From GCA-2697345 sp045565015 (lineage in GTDB: Bacteria; Pseudomonadota; Alphaproteobacteria; Rhodobacterales; Rhodobacteraceae), in contig JBJLGD010000038.1 in the NCBI GenBank assembly GCA_045565015.1, forward strand, positions 1-64,000: 64,000 nucleotides of DNA, given 5' to 3'. This document shows, in pieces, positions 8,586 to 16,732 of this stretch. A model generated the notes under the pieces. It had not been told where the DNA came from, searched no databases, and saw only the letters and a list, made by a program, of their open reading frames with translations. Every line of letters starts with the position of its first letter. The stretch's first letter is position 1. The position numbers and the translations under genes were made by a program.

Positions 8586-9743
8586 ATGTCTAACGCTCCT
8601 CATTACTCAATAGATTTAAACAAGTTTAGCTTAAACCCTTATCCTGACCTAAAGGTGATGAGAGACAAACAACCAATTTCGTACGTTCCTGAATTAGGAG
8701 CGACACTAATGACATCAAGAAACGATATCTTTGTAAATGAAAAACTAACAGATATTTTCTCCTCGGTTCAACCTGATGGTTTAATGACTAAACTAATGGG
8801 TGAAAATATGATGCGTAAAGATGGAGAGTTTCACCTCGAGGAGAGGAAAGCGACTTTTAAAAGTTTTTCACCTAGAACGTGCAGAGATATTTGGAGTAAA
8901 AAATTTATTAATGCGACAAGTAAGATACTAGACGCAATGGAACATAAAAAGAAAGCGGACCTTGTACTTGATTTTGCACTGCCTGTTTCGGGAGAAGCAT
9001 TGAAGATTGTAACTGGTCTGACCAATATGGATTATAAAGAAATGGACCGCGTAAGTCAGGGTATGATTGATGGAATTTCTAATTATCCAGGTAATAAAAA
9101 AATTGAAGAGAATTGTAAAATGTGTACAGCGTCAATTGACGCTCATATTGATGAAATTCTTCCAACATTAATTAAGGAGCCGGATTATTCGCTAATATCA
9201 GTTCAACTTGAAGCAGGTTTAAACGATAATCAATTGAGAGCAAATGTTAAATTAGCAATTTCAGGTGGGCAGAATGAGCCCAGAGATGCTATTTCAGGTA
9301 CAGCCTGGGCATTACTGAAAAACCCAGAACAGTTAAGTTATGTGAAATCTGGAGAATGTACCTGGCTTCAAGCATTTGAAGAGTTTGGTCGATGGATATC
9401 GCCTATAGGGATGTCACCTAGAAGAGTTGACCAGCCATATGTTTATAATGGCGTTGAATTTGAACTAGAGGATAGGGTATTTTTTATGTTTGGTTCAGCA
9501 AATAGAGATGAAACAATTTTTGAATGTCCAGAAACCTACAATATAAAAAGAGATACTAGTTCGTCTATTACTTTTGGCGCAGGCCCACATTTCTGTGCAG
9601 GTGCTTGGGTGTCAAAAACGCTAATTGCTGACGTTGCTCTACCAATGTTATTTACTAAATTTCCTAATTTGCGTCTTATCGAGGAAGTAAATTTTACTGG
9701 ATGGGCGTTCAGAGGTCCAAAATCGGTTAGGGTTAGATGGTAA
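8586..9743 (+). CDS. Cytochrome P450 with atypical I-helix
   Basis: Heme-thiolate monooxygenase-like protein of 385 residues, the soluble bacterial size. The heme loop FGAGPHFCAG supplies Cys337, and the K-helix ExxR is E266-F-G-R269 followed by WISPIGMSPRR. The I-helix reads ISGGQNEPRDAI (225-236), where most P450s have an acid-Thr pair for oxygen activation; here that threonine is absent. No ferredoxin or ferredoxin reductase gene is adjacent. No ribosome site is visible before the ATG. Context suggests oxidation of the imported compound before beta-oxidation, which is inference. Confidence 0.9.
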   Translation: MSNAPHYSIDLNKFSLNPYPDLKVMRDKQPISYVPELGATLMTSRNDIFVNEKLTDIFSSVQPDGLMTKLMGENMMRKDGEFHLEERKATFKSFSPRTCRDIWSKKFINATSKILDAMEHKKKADLVLDFALPVSGEALKIVTGLTNMDYKEMDRVSQGMIDGISNYPGNKKIEENCKMCTASIDAHIDEILPTLIKEPDYSLISVQLEAGLNDNQLRANVKLAISGGQNEPRDAISGTAWALLKNPEQLSYVKSGECTWLQAFEEFGRWISPIGMSPRRVDQPYVYNGVEFELEDRVFFMFGSANRDETIFECPETYNIKRDTSSSITFGAGPHFCAGAWVSKTLIADVALPMLFTKFPNLRLIEEVNFTGWAFRGPKSVRVRW

Positions 9744-9825
9744 TCTTAGCATTTATTAGCTTCAATCGCTCGTGTAGAAGTTTTAGATAATTAGGAATGA
9801 AATATTTTTGGTAAGGAATTAAATT

Positions 9826-10800
9826 ATGGCTAAGACAGTAATTATATCTGAATTTGGAAACTCAAGCGTGATGAAACTTGTGGACCGTGAGGTGCTAGAA
9901 CCAAAAACTGGTGAGATTAAAATAAAACATAAGGCATGTGGTCTAAATTATATAGATGTCTATCAACGTACAGGTTTATATCCCTTAAATCTTCCAACAG
10001 CATTAGGAATGGAAGCGTCTGGAGTTGTTGAAGCCGTGGGTGAGGGGATACATCATTTAAAAGAAGGAGATCGTGTTGCCTACGCCTCAAATCCCCCAGG
10101 GGCTTATTGTGAGTCGCGTACCATGTCAGCGGACCAAGTATGTTTGTTACCAGATTCAATCTCTTTTGAGGAGGGAGCAGCTATGATGCTGAAGGGCTTG
10201 ACTGTTCAATACCTATTCCACCGCACAGTTTCTCTAAAAAAAGGTGATACGGTATTGTTTCATGCTGCGGCTGGAGGGGTGGGCTTAATAGCCTGTCAAT
10301 GGGCGAGATCTGAAGGAATAAATTTAATAGGGACAGCAGGTTCTGATCAAAAATGCGAACTGGCTGAGGAATATGGAGCTACTCATACAATAAATTACAA
10401 AACTGATGATTTTCATAAAAAAGTAATGGAGATAACTAACGGTAAAGGTGTTCCAGTTGTAATGGATTCTGTAGGTAAAGATACTTTTGATGGCTCTCTT
10501 AACTGTTTAAGTCCACTTGGGACTATGATTACATTCGGTAACGCTTCTGGTACAGTTCCTCCTGTAAACGTTGCAACTTTAGCCGCTAAAGGGTCAATTA
10601 ACTTAACTCGCCCAACATTGTTTACTCATATAGGTGACCATGCCACATGTCAGGGGATGTCTAGGCACCTTTTTGAAAAAGTAACTTCTGGTGAGGTTGA
10701 AATAAAAATAGACCAACGCTACGACCTTGATAATATTATTGAAGCACACAATGCTTTGGAGCAAAGACTTACAACCGGTGCTACTGTGATAGAGATTTAG
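9826..10800 (+). CDS. Zinc-independent NAD(P)H:quinone oxidoreductase (MDR superfamily)
   Basis: A 324-residue medium-chain reductase of the Qor type. A GroES-like N-terminal half (KHKACGLNYIDVYQRTGLYP, LPTALGMEASGVVEAVGEG) is followed by the nucleotide-binding motif HAAAGGVGLIACQWA. The structural and catalytic zinc cysteines of alcohol dehydrogenases are missing, as expected for quinone reductases. AAGGA precedes the ATG. Its stop overlaps by four bases the stop of the convergent MFS gene. It could reduce quinones or enones; a role as redox partner in the cluster is speculation. Confidence 0.87.
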   Translation: MAKTVIISEFGNSSVMKLVDREVLEPKTGEIKIKHKACGLNYIDVYQRTGLYPLNLPTALGMEASGVVEAVGEGIHHLKEGDRVAYASNPPGAYCESRTMSADQVCLLPDSISFEEGAAMMLKGLTVQYLFHRTVSLKKGDTVLFHAAAGGVGLIACQWARSEGINLIGTAGSDQKCELAEEYGATHTINYKTDDFHKKVMEITNGKGVPVVMDSVGKDTFDGSLNCLSPLGTMITFGNASGTVPPVNVATLAAKGSINLTRPTLFTHIGDHATCQGMSRHLFEKVTSGEVEIKIDQRYDLDNIIEAHNALEQRLTTGATVIEI

Positions 10801-12011
10801 GTATTTGCAATAATTTTTCTTGGTCTTTTGGGGAAAAGAGAAAAAATAATAATTAAATTTAGTAGATTCCAAATAATACCGTTCCAAAATGCCAGACGGT
10901 AAGATCCACTTAAGTCATAAATCCAGCCTGACATCCACCCGCCCAAGGCCATTCCAATTATAGTCATCATTAAAATAAATCCGACGCGAGCTCCTGCCTC
11001 TTTTGCAGGGAGATATTCTCTAACGATCACTGCATAACTTGGAACAATTCCACCCTGAGATAAACCAAAAATTGCGGATACAACGTATAGGGACGTAAGA
11101 CCATTAAATGGTAAATAAAGAAACAAAGCCAAACATTGAAGGCTAGAACCAAGTAATAAAGTTTTCAATCCTCCAATCTTATCAGCTAAGAGGCCAGAGA
11201 TTAGACGTGAGGCAATGCCACCTATTAGCATGAATGATAACATTTGACTACCAGCAGTTGATCCAAAGCCAAGATCTACACAAAACGCAACAATATGAAC
11301 TTGCGGCATCGACATCGCTACACAGCACCCTAATCCAGCCAAACCAAGAAGAATTTGTAAGGTCTTTGGTGAAAATTCTATTGTTTTTGCTTTGTTTGCC
11401 GAGAGCGAGTCCGCTAGTTTGTTAGTCTGACTTGATATTTTTCGTTTTAATGCCAACGAAAGCGGTGCCATAATCATGATAGAGGCTAACGCTAAAACTA
11501 AATATACTGTTCTCCAACCATGATCTAAGAGTAAGTCCTTTGTTAAAAAGGGCCAGATTGCCCCGGATAAATAGTTTCCGCTTGCCGCTAAGGCAACGGC
11601 TATCCCACGTCTTTTCATAAACCATAGAGATATATCGGCAATTACTGGTCCAAAACTCGCTCCGGTGCCAAAACCAATTACTAATTGAATTAATGATAAT
11701 GACATTATGGAGTTACTATTTGCTGCAATAACAAAACATATAGCTAAAAGAATAGATGAAAATAAAAGCACTAACGATATATTAAACCGATCAGTCGCTT
11801 TCCCCATATAATAATTACCCAAGGCAAAACCAACCATAGTGAAAGTAAAGGGTAATGAGGCACTTGCTCGATCTACACCAAATTCTGTTTGCACTGAGGG
11901 GAGTACCAAGATGATTACCCACATACCAATATTTCCTACAATGGCTATGATTAGGGTAATCGCAAGTCTTAACCATGAGTAAAAAGTGTCATGTTGAGAA
12001 ATAGTAGTCAT
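10797..12011 (-). CDS. MFS transporter
   Basis: A 404-residue major facilitator with about 12 hydrophobic segments and the loop motif GKATDRFN between helices 2 and 3; the second-half counterpart is SGLLADKIGG. The family moves small anions or drugs across the inner membrane, and 400 residues with an N-terminal 'IVGNIGMWVIILVLPSVQTEFG' resembles monocarboxylate-type carriers. It reads toward the quinone reductase. A 12-bp inverted repeat lies 17 bp upstream of its start. Substrate unknown. Confidence 0.85.
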   Translation of the reverse strand: MTTISQHDTFYSWLRLAITLIIAIVGNIGMWVIILVLPSVQTEFGVDRASASLPFTFTMVGFALGNYYMGKATDRFNISLVLLFSSILLAICFVIAANSNSIMSLSLIQLVIGFGTGASFGPVIADISLWFMKRRGIAVALAASGNYLSGAIWPFLTKDLLLDHGWRTVYLVLALASIMIMAPLSLALKRKISSQTNKLADSLSANKAKTIEFSPKTLQILLGLAGLGCCVAMSMPQVHIVAFCVDLGFGSTAGSQMLSFMLIGGIASRLISGLLADKIGGLKTLLLGSSLQCLALFLYLPFNGLTSLYVVSAIFGLSQGGIVPSYAVIVREYLPAKEAGARVGFILMMTIIGMALGGWMSGWIYDLSGSYRLAFWNGIIWNLLNLIIIFSLFPKRPRKIIANT

Positions 12012-12027
12012 TACAGTCGGGTTTTCC

Positions 12028-12063
12028 TAAGTAAAGTAGTAAAGATTCTTCCTACTTTACTTA
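12028..12063. promoter_or_regulatory. 12-bp perfect inverted repeat in the MFS gene leader
   Basis: Arms TAAGTAAAGTAG (12028-12039) and its complement (12052-12063) are separated by 12 bases, directly upstream of the MFS start at 12011. No T-run follows on either strand, which argues for an operator or leader hairpin rather than a terminator. Confidence 0.4.
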
Positions 12064-12234
12064 TGTCTGAACGATACTAATTAGCAATATCATAACTTTT
12101 TTTTGTGGAAAGAAACGACTCAGTTTTCAATTTTAGTTATTGCTATATATTGTAATATTAGCAGATGAAGCGACCATATAGAGGTAATTATGGCACATTT
12201 AGCCGAAGTATACCTCTCATTAGCTATATTTTGG

Positions 12235-12284
12235 AAAAAAAAATGTTTTTTTTTGTTGACTAGGCGGATTATTGCCGATGTAAA
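12235..12284 (+). promoter_or_regulatory. Strong-looking sigma-70 promoter with UP-like A/T tract
   Basis: TTGACT (12256-12261), a 17-bp spacer and TGTAAA (12279-12284) form a good promoter. Immediately upstream is an uninterrupted run of nine A, then TG, then nine T (12235-12254), the pattern of an UP element bound by the RNA polymerase alpha subunit. It would start transcription near 12291, giving a leader of about 105 bases before the small membrane gene at 12396. The rest of 12064-12234 shows no convincing gene. Confidence 0.55.
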
Positions 12285-12291
12285 GGGGCCA

Positions 12292-12331
12292 GCAGGTTTA
12301 AATGCCTGTCACATTTCAGGTTTTAAACCTG
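12292..12331 (+). promoter_or_regulatory. Paired short dyads in the 5' leader of the small membrane gene
   Basis: Two related dyads follow each other at the predicted 5' end of the transcript: CAGG...CCTG (12293-12308) and CAGGTTTTAAACCTG (12317-12331, seven-base arms around one T). They could form small 5' hairpins in the RNA or be a tandem protein site. Confidence 0.35.
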
Positions 12332-12395
12332 TTTCAACCTTTGTGGGGTGCTTATTATAACCTTGCAGAGACAAAAATACAGGAAGGTAAATACA

Positions 12396-12611
12396 ATGGA
12401 TAAAATGAAAAAAACTATCGCAGCAATGACAGACCTCGGAATTGCTTTACTTACATTTGGTATTATTGCGTCACTTCTAGTGGGCCCAGCTAATCTATCA
12501 TTTGTTGGTAACGTAGTAGGAAATATCACTGATCTAGTAGCAGCATTAGGTTCTAATGGACTTGTTGGCTTGATCACATTGATGATAATTCTTAACTTGG
12601 TTGACAGATAA
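12396..12611 (+). CDS. Small two-helix membrane protein, unknown family (copy A)
   Basis: A 71-residue protein: a short Lys-rich N-terminus (MDKMKK), a hydrophobic helix at about 14-30, a polar middle with NITDLV, and a second helix at about 55-69. AGGAAGG (12381-12387) is eight bases before ATG 12396, so the longer frame from 12348 is rejected. It stands behind the strongest-looking promoter in the window, suggesting high expression. It resembles the next gene in length, helix placement and the VV..IT pattern, so the two look like paralogues. I do not recognise the family; no signal cleavage or enzymatic motif is seen. Confidence 0.75.
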   Translation: MDKMKKTIAAMTDLGIALLTFGIIASLLVGPANLSFVGNVVGNITDLVAALGSNGLVGLITLMIILNLVDR

Positions 12612-12652
12612 GATTTAATTAAAATTTTCTTCCCTGGCATGAAAGATAGCTC

Positions 12653-12895
12653 GTGGACAATTTAAGCCGGAGGCTAGCAGCACTCCAGAATATCATAATT
12701 AGTGTGACAAAAACTGGTTTGTCGTTAGTTGGCTTAATAATTCTCGTTTATCTTTTGCTGGGGGAGGACTCAGGACCATATGTGGTCTCAGTGATAACAA
12801 ATATTAGCCTGTTCGTGTCAGCAGTTACATCTCAAGCACTTATAGCATTTGTTATAGTGGCAGGTCTGCTTTACTTTGGAAGAAATAATAAATAA
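12653..12895 (+). CDS. Small two-helix membrane protein, unknown family (copy B)
   Basis: Eighty residues from a GTG start, 41 bp after copy A. A basic, amphipathic N-terminus (LSRRLAALQNII) precedes a helix at about 20-37, a loop with GPYVVSVITNIS, and a second helix at about 62-76, ending RNNK. It shares with copy A the TxxGLxL opening of helix 1, LL-G at its end and VV-x-x-IT in the loop. The ribosome site is weak (GAAAGA), so it may be translated at a lower level from the same transcript. Function unknown. Confidence 0.65.
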   Translation: MDNLSRRLAALQNIIISVTKTGLSLVGLIILVYLLLGEDSGPYVVSVITNISLFVSAVTSQALIAFVIVAGLLYFGRNNK

Positions 12896-12945
12896 TCGAT
12901 TAATTTCCGGATAGTTTTTCTTTTTTAGTACTTTTTCAGTAAGAT

Positions 12946-13554
12946 TCATCCCAGTACTAAGTGCAGCATTTCTGGAAACCCATCGTATAACATTTTTAAT
13001 GACAAATATATAAGAAAAGTTAACCCTAACCAGCAAAGCCAAGTGTATTTCACCATTAAACGCATGAACATAGTGGAGAATAAAGCCATAAACGCAATTG
13101 CGAGAACTAATCCGAATATTAGAAGTCTGGTGTCTTCCCGAGCAATTGCGGCGACAGCAACCACGTTATCTATAGACATTGAAACGTCGGCAATTGCTAT
13201 AACGCCTAAAGCTGAGAGAAGTTGTTTATAGTTCGAATTGTGGTTTTTACTGGGATCTATGTGAATTGGGTTACTAATTTTTTGATGATTCTTAATACCC
13301 AAATAAAATCGCCAACAAACCCATAATAATAAACATCCACCAAAGAATAGAATACCTGGAATAGCTAAAAGAAAACTAGCAATAGCAGCAAAAAATATCC
13401 TAAAAAATGCTGCTAACCCCATTCCAATTAAAATTGCCTTTTTCCTTATGTTGTCGGGGAGATTCGCAGCTGACATACCTATCACTAATGCGTTATCTCC
13501 AGAGAGTATTATATCGGCAAAAATAATTTGTAATATTTGGCTAGATTGGTCCAT
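12946..13554 (-). CDS. TerC/YjbE-family integral membrane protein
   Basis: A 202-residue, multi-helix inner-membrane protein. It has both signature acidic motifs of the TerC family: ADIILSGDNALVIGM near the N-terminus and AIADVSMSIDNVVAVA in the second half, which form the proposed metal path. Family members are linked to Mn2+ efflux or to metallation of exported enzymes (TerC, MntP-like YjbE, Alx). Convergent with the small membrane pair. No manganese riboswitch is visible upstream. Confidence 0.87.
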   Translation of the reverse strand: MDQSSQILQIIFADIILSGDNALVIGMSAANLPDNIRKKAILIGMGLAAFFRIFFAAIASFLLAIPGILFFGGCLLLWVCWRFYLGIKNHQKISNPIHIDPSKNHNSNYKQLLSALGVIAIADVSMSIDNVVAVAAIAREDTRLLIFGLVLAIAFMALFSTMFMRLMVKYTWLCWLGLTFLIYLSLKMLYDGFPEMLHLVLG

Positions 13555-13762
13555 AATGAAAAAGCTACTCCATGTAAAAGAATGTGATCTTTTTCTTCTT
13601 TTAATAATTAAACATAATTTGATCTAGCCTAAAATTTATTCACTGGAGTTATTTTATTGGTAGACTGCGATTACTATAAAAGATAAGTGATAATCCTACT
13701 CATAGGCTCTTGAGAAAATAGAGATTGAGAAATTATAGGCGGCTATGGAAGGAAATTAGAAA

Positions 13763-14383
13763 ATGCATGACCCTATCGAAACTTACATGAATTTAGTCCC
13801 TATGGTGGTTGAACAAACTAGTAGGGGAGAACGAGCATATGATATTTTCTCAAGGCTTCTAAAGGAGAGAATTGTATTTATTAACGGCGTTGTTCACGAT
13901 GGTATGTCCCATTTAGTTGTTGCACAGCTGCTTCATCTGGAAGCAGAAAACCCTTCCAAAGAAATCAGCATGTACATAAACTCACCGGGTGGAGTAGTTA
14001 CTTCAGGTTTATCAATTTATGACACTATGCAATATATTAAACCTAAAGTTTCAACGCTCTGTATGGGGCAAGCTGCCTCTATGGGGTCTTTGTTGTTAGC
14101 TGGTGGAGAGAAGGGAATGAGATTCTCCTTACCAAATGCTAGAATAATGGTTCATCAACCTTCAGGAGGATACCAAGGGCAGGCCTCTGACATAATGATC
14201 CATGCAGCTGAGACTCAAAAGTTGAAAGATCGATTAAACCAAATATATGTTAAACATACGGGACAAACCATAAAAGCCGTTGAAAAGGCGCTTGATAGGG
14301 ATAATTTCATGTCTCCCCAAGAAGCAAAAGATTGGGGACATATCGATGAGATAGTTTCCAGCCGTAAAGAGAGTCCAGTTTAA
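13763..14383 (+). CDS. clpP: ATP-dependent Clp protease proteolytic subunit
   Basis: Serine peptidase that forms the tetradecameric ClpP barrel. The catalytic triad is intact: Ser106 in GQAASMGS, His131 in RIMVHQPSGG and Asp180 in LDRDNFMS. The 206-residue length is usual. GGAAGGAAATT precedes the ATG. It is followed by clpX at 143 bp, so they may be co-transcribed. The commonly preceding trigger factor gene is about 10 kb away at 24157. Confidence 0.97.
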   Translation: MHDPIETYMNLVPMVVEQTSRGERAYDIFSRLLKERIVFINGVVHDGMSHLVVAQLLHLEAENPSKEISMYINSPGGVVTSGLSIYDTMQYIKPKVSTLCMGQAASMGSLLLAGGEKGMRFSLPNARIMVHQPSGGYQGQASDIMIHAAETQKLKDRLNQIYVKHTGQTIKAVEKALDRDNFMSPQEAKDWGHIDEIVSSRKESPV

Positions 14384-14526
14384 CCAAAATTTCTAACTCT
14401 TTCCTCAGAACAGATATTGTTATTTTATGCATTGTACCTTTCGTCAGGCTGTCTTAATCTTAGGAAGCAATATTGCTGAAGTATATTTTAAGGTTAATTA
14501 ACTTAATTATAATTATAGGTTTATGA

Positions 14527-15792
14527 ATGGTAACTAATTCTAAAGATAATAAGAATACACTCTATTGTTCTTTTTGTGGAAAATCACAACATGAGGTAAG
14601 GAAACTGATAGCGGGTCCAACAGTATTTATTTGTGATGAATGCGTTGAGCTTTGTATGGATATTATCCGAGAAGAAACTAAAGCTTCAGGACTTAAGGCT
14701 GAAGATGGAGTTCCAGTTCCGCAAGAGATTTGTGATGTCCTTGATGATTACGTCATAGGTCAATCGCATGCTAAGAGAGTTTTGTCGGTGGCTGTCCATA
14801 ATCATTACAAACGTCTGAATAATTCGGTAAAATCAGATGAAATTGAACTCTCAAAATCTAATATACTACTAATTGGGCCGACAGGATGTGGTAAAACACT
14901 TCTTGCGCAAACGCTGGCAAGAATTCTTGACGTCCCATTCACGATGGCAGATGCCACCACCTTAACCGAAGCGGGGTATGTAGGGGAAGACGTTGAAAAT
15001 ATAATTCTAAAATTACTACAGGCTTCGGAATATAATGTTGAAAGAGCACAACGAGGGATCGTTTATATCGATGAGGTCGATAAAATAACAAGAAAGTCTG
15101 ATAATCCGTCCATTACACGGGATGTTTCGGGTGAGGGTGTGCAACAAGCTTTACTAAAAATCATGGAAGGTACGGTAGCGTCGGTTCCTCCACAGGGCGG
15201 AAGAAAACATCCTCAACAAGAGTTCCTACAGGTAGATACTACTAATATATTATTTATTTGTGGTGGAGCATTTTCAGGACTTGATAAAATAATTTCTCAA
15301 AGAGGTAAGGGGTCGGCTATGGGCTTTGGTGCTGACGTAAGAGAAGAAAATGATAAGGGTGTAGGAGAACTGTTCGCAGAGTCAGAGCCAGAAGATCTTT
15401 TGAAGTTTGGCCTAATTCCAGAATTTGTAGGAAGGCTTCCAGTTGTTGCTACTCTAGAAGATTTAGATGAAGATGCTTTAGTAACTATTTTGAGTGAACC
15501 CAAGAATGCCTTAATAAAACAGTATCAAAAGTTATTTGAACTTGAAAAAACTAGCTTAACATTTACCGATGATGCATTGTTAGCCATAGCAAAAAGGGCA
15601 ATTTCTCGTAAAACAGGTGCTAGAGGGCTTAGATCTATTTTAGAGGATATTTTATTGGATACTATGTTTGACCTGCCTGCATTAAATAATGTTAATGAAG
15701 TTGTAGTAAACGCAGAAGCTGTTAAAAAAGACGTAAAACCACTTCTCATATACTCTGATGAGAATAAAGATATTGAGGCATCGGCAAGTTAG
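14527..15792 (+). CDS. clpX: ClpXP unfoldase subunit ClpX
   Basis: AAA+ hexameric unfoldase that feeds substrates to ClpP. An N-terminal C4 zinc-binding domain (YCSFCGKS...FICDECVELC) is followed by Walker A IGPTGCGKT and Walker B GIVYIDEVDKI. The pore loop region GYVGEDVEN, arginine-sensor segment and RGLRSILED in the C-terminal small domain are present. Length 421 is normal. Its adaptor SspB is encoded later in the window at 52221. Unlike many bacteria, no lon gene follows. Confidence 0.97.
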   Translation: MVTNSKDNKNTLYCSFCGKSQHEVRKLIAGPTVFICDECVELCMDIIREETKASGLKAEDGVPVPQEICDVLDDYVIGQSHAKRVLSVAVHNHYKRLNNSVKSDEIELSKSNILLIGPTGCGKTLLAQTLARILDVPFTMADATTLTEAGYVGEDVENIILKLLQASEYNVERAQRGIVYIDEVDKITRKSDNPSITRDVSGEGVQQALLKIMEGTVASVPPQGGRKHPQQEFLQVDTTNILFICGGAFSGLDKIISQRGKGSAMGFGADVREENDKGVGELFAESEPEDLLKFGLIPEFVGRLPVVATLEDLDEDALVTILSEPKNALIKQYQKLFELEKTSLTFTDDALLAIAKRAISRKTGARGLRSILEDILLDTMFDLPALNNVNEVVVNAEAVKKDVKPLLIYSDENKDIEASAS

Positions 15793-15880
15793 TAAACGTA
15801 AATTACGGTTTTTATAGTAAGTAATAATTTTGTATTTTGAAGTCGTAGTCACTGGACAAAAAGAAGAATGAGGGTTCTTT

Positions 15881-16264
15881 ATGGGGATAATAAAAACGGT
15901 ATTAAGATGCCTTACCTGGTGGGATAGTCAAACAGTTAACACCCAATTCTTTACCTGGCGAAATGGAATTAAAGTCGGCCAAGATTTAAGAGGTAATATT
16001 TTTTATACCTCAAAAGATTACGCTAAGCGATGGGTAATTTTTAATGGTGAAGCAGAAGCGTCTAATGTAAGCCCCGAGTGGCATGGGTGGCTACATCATA
16101 CTTGGGACGAATTACCAACAGATAAACCATTTGTGAAAAAGCCTTGGCAAAAAGAACATCAGGCTAATCTTACAGGAACACTTGATTCCTATGCACCCGC
16201 TGGGTCAATAAGAAAGACCTCTCCTTTAAAAAGAAATGATTATGAAGCTTGGAGTCCAAAATAG
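15881..16264 (+). CDS. NADH:ubiquinone oxidoreductase subunit NDUFA12 family
   Basis: A 127-residue accessory subunit of complex I found in alphaproteobacteria and mitochondria. It has GIKVGQDLRGNIFYTSKD, AKRWVIFNGEAEASNVSPEW and HGWLHHTWDELP, the core of the family. It sits on the membrane-facing side of the hydrophilic arm. Next come mlaD-like and DUF2155 genes, a conserved alphaproteobacterial order. Confidence 0.93.
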   Translation: MGIIKTVLRCLTWWDSQTVNTQFFTWRNGIKVGQDLRGNIFYTSKDYAKRWVIFNGEAEASNVSPEWHGWLHHTWDELPTDKPFVKKPWQKEHQANLTGTLDSYAPAGSIRKTSPLKRNDYEAWSPK

Positions 16265-16285
16265 TCAATAAACTGGGGACTAAAA

Positions 16286-16732
16286 ATGTCTGAAAAAAAT
16301 CTTGAAATTATAACTGGAACGATTGTCCTTATTGTTGCTGCAGGATTTCTGGTATTCATATTTAAGATTGGTGGTTTTAGTGCTGATAATGAAAATTATA
16401 ATCTAAACACAAGTTTTCGTTCGGCTGAGGGTATCGATACAGGAACCGAAGTCCGTATGGCTGGTGTAAAAATCGGTACGGTAAAAAGCTTATCCTTAAA
16501 TGCAGAGACTCTCCAAGCAGATGTAAAACTGAAAATAGAAAAAAGTATTCTCATTCCAAATGATAGTTCTGCAGTCATTAGCTCAGAAGGTTTATTGGGA
16601 GGGAGTTTTTTGGAAATTGTTCCTGGTGGATCTTTTGATAATTATGCCGCTGGTGAAATAATTGAAGATACGCAAAGCTCGATAAGTCTAATAAATTTGC
16701 TTCTCAAAATGTTTGGCGCCTCTAAAGAATGA
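16286..16732 (+). CDS. MlaD-family lipid-transport substrate-binding protein
   Basis: A 148-residue MCE-domain protein. An N-terminal transmembrane anchor (IITGTIVLIVAAGFLVFIFKIGG) is followed by one MCE domain (GIDTGTEVRMAGVKIGTVKSLSL, ...ISSEGLLGGSFLEIVPGG). It would bind phospholipid in the periplasm as part of the Mla retrograde transport system. No MlaE or MlaF ABC partners are nearby. Its stop overlaps the next start (ATGA, 16729-16732). Confidence 0.9.
   Translation: MSEKNLEIITGTIVLIVAAGFLVFIFKIGGFSADNENYNLNTSFRSAEGIDTGTEVRMAGVKIGTVKSLSLNAETLQADVKLKIEKSILIPNDSSAVISSEGLLGGSFLEIVPGGSFDNYAAGEIIEDTQSSISLINLLLKMFGASKE

Noticed and set aside
10797..10800. Four-base overlap of quinone reductase and MFS stop codons as something special
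   Set aside because: Short convergent stop overlaps are common in compact genomes.
12190..12360. 56-codon plus-strand ORF with an AGAGG site
   Set aside because: It runs straight through the A9-TG-T9 tract, the -35/-10 boxes and the leader dyads, giving a low-complexity KKKCFFLL segment; the promoter reading is better supported.
13763..15792. Separation of clpP-clpX from tig and lon as evidence of rearrangement
   Set aside because: Gene order around clpPX varies widely among alphaproteobacteria, so a single window cannot show a recent event.
15797..15816. Terminator after clpX (CGTAAATTACG then T-run)
   Set aside because: Only a 4-bp stem with a triloop is possible, too weak to support.
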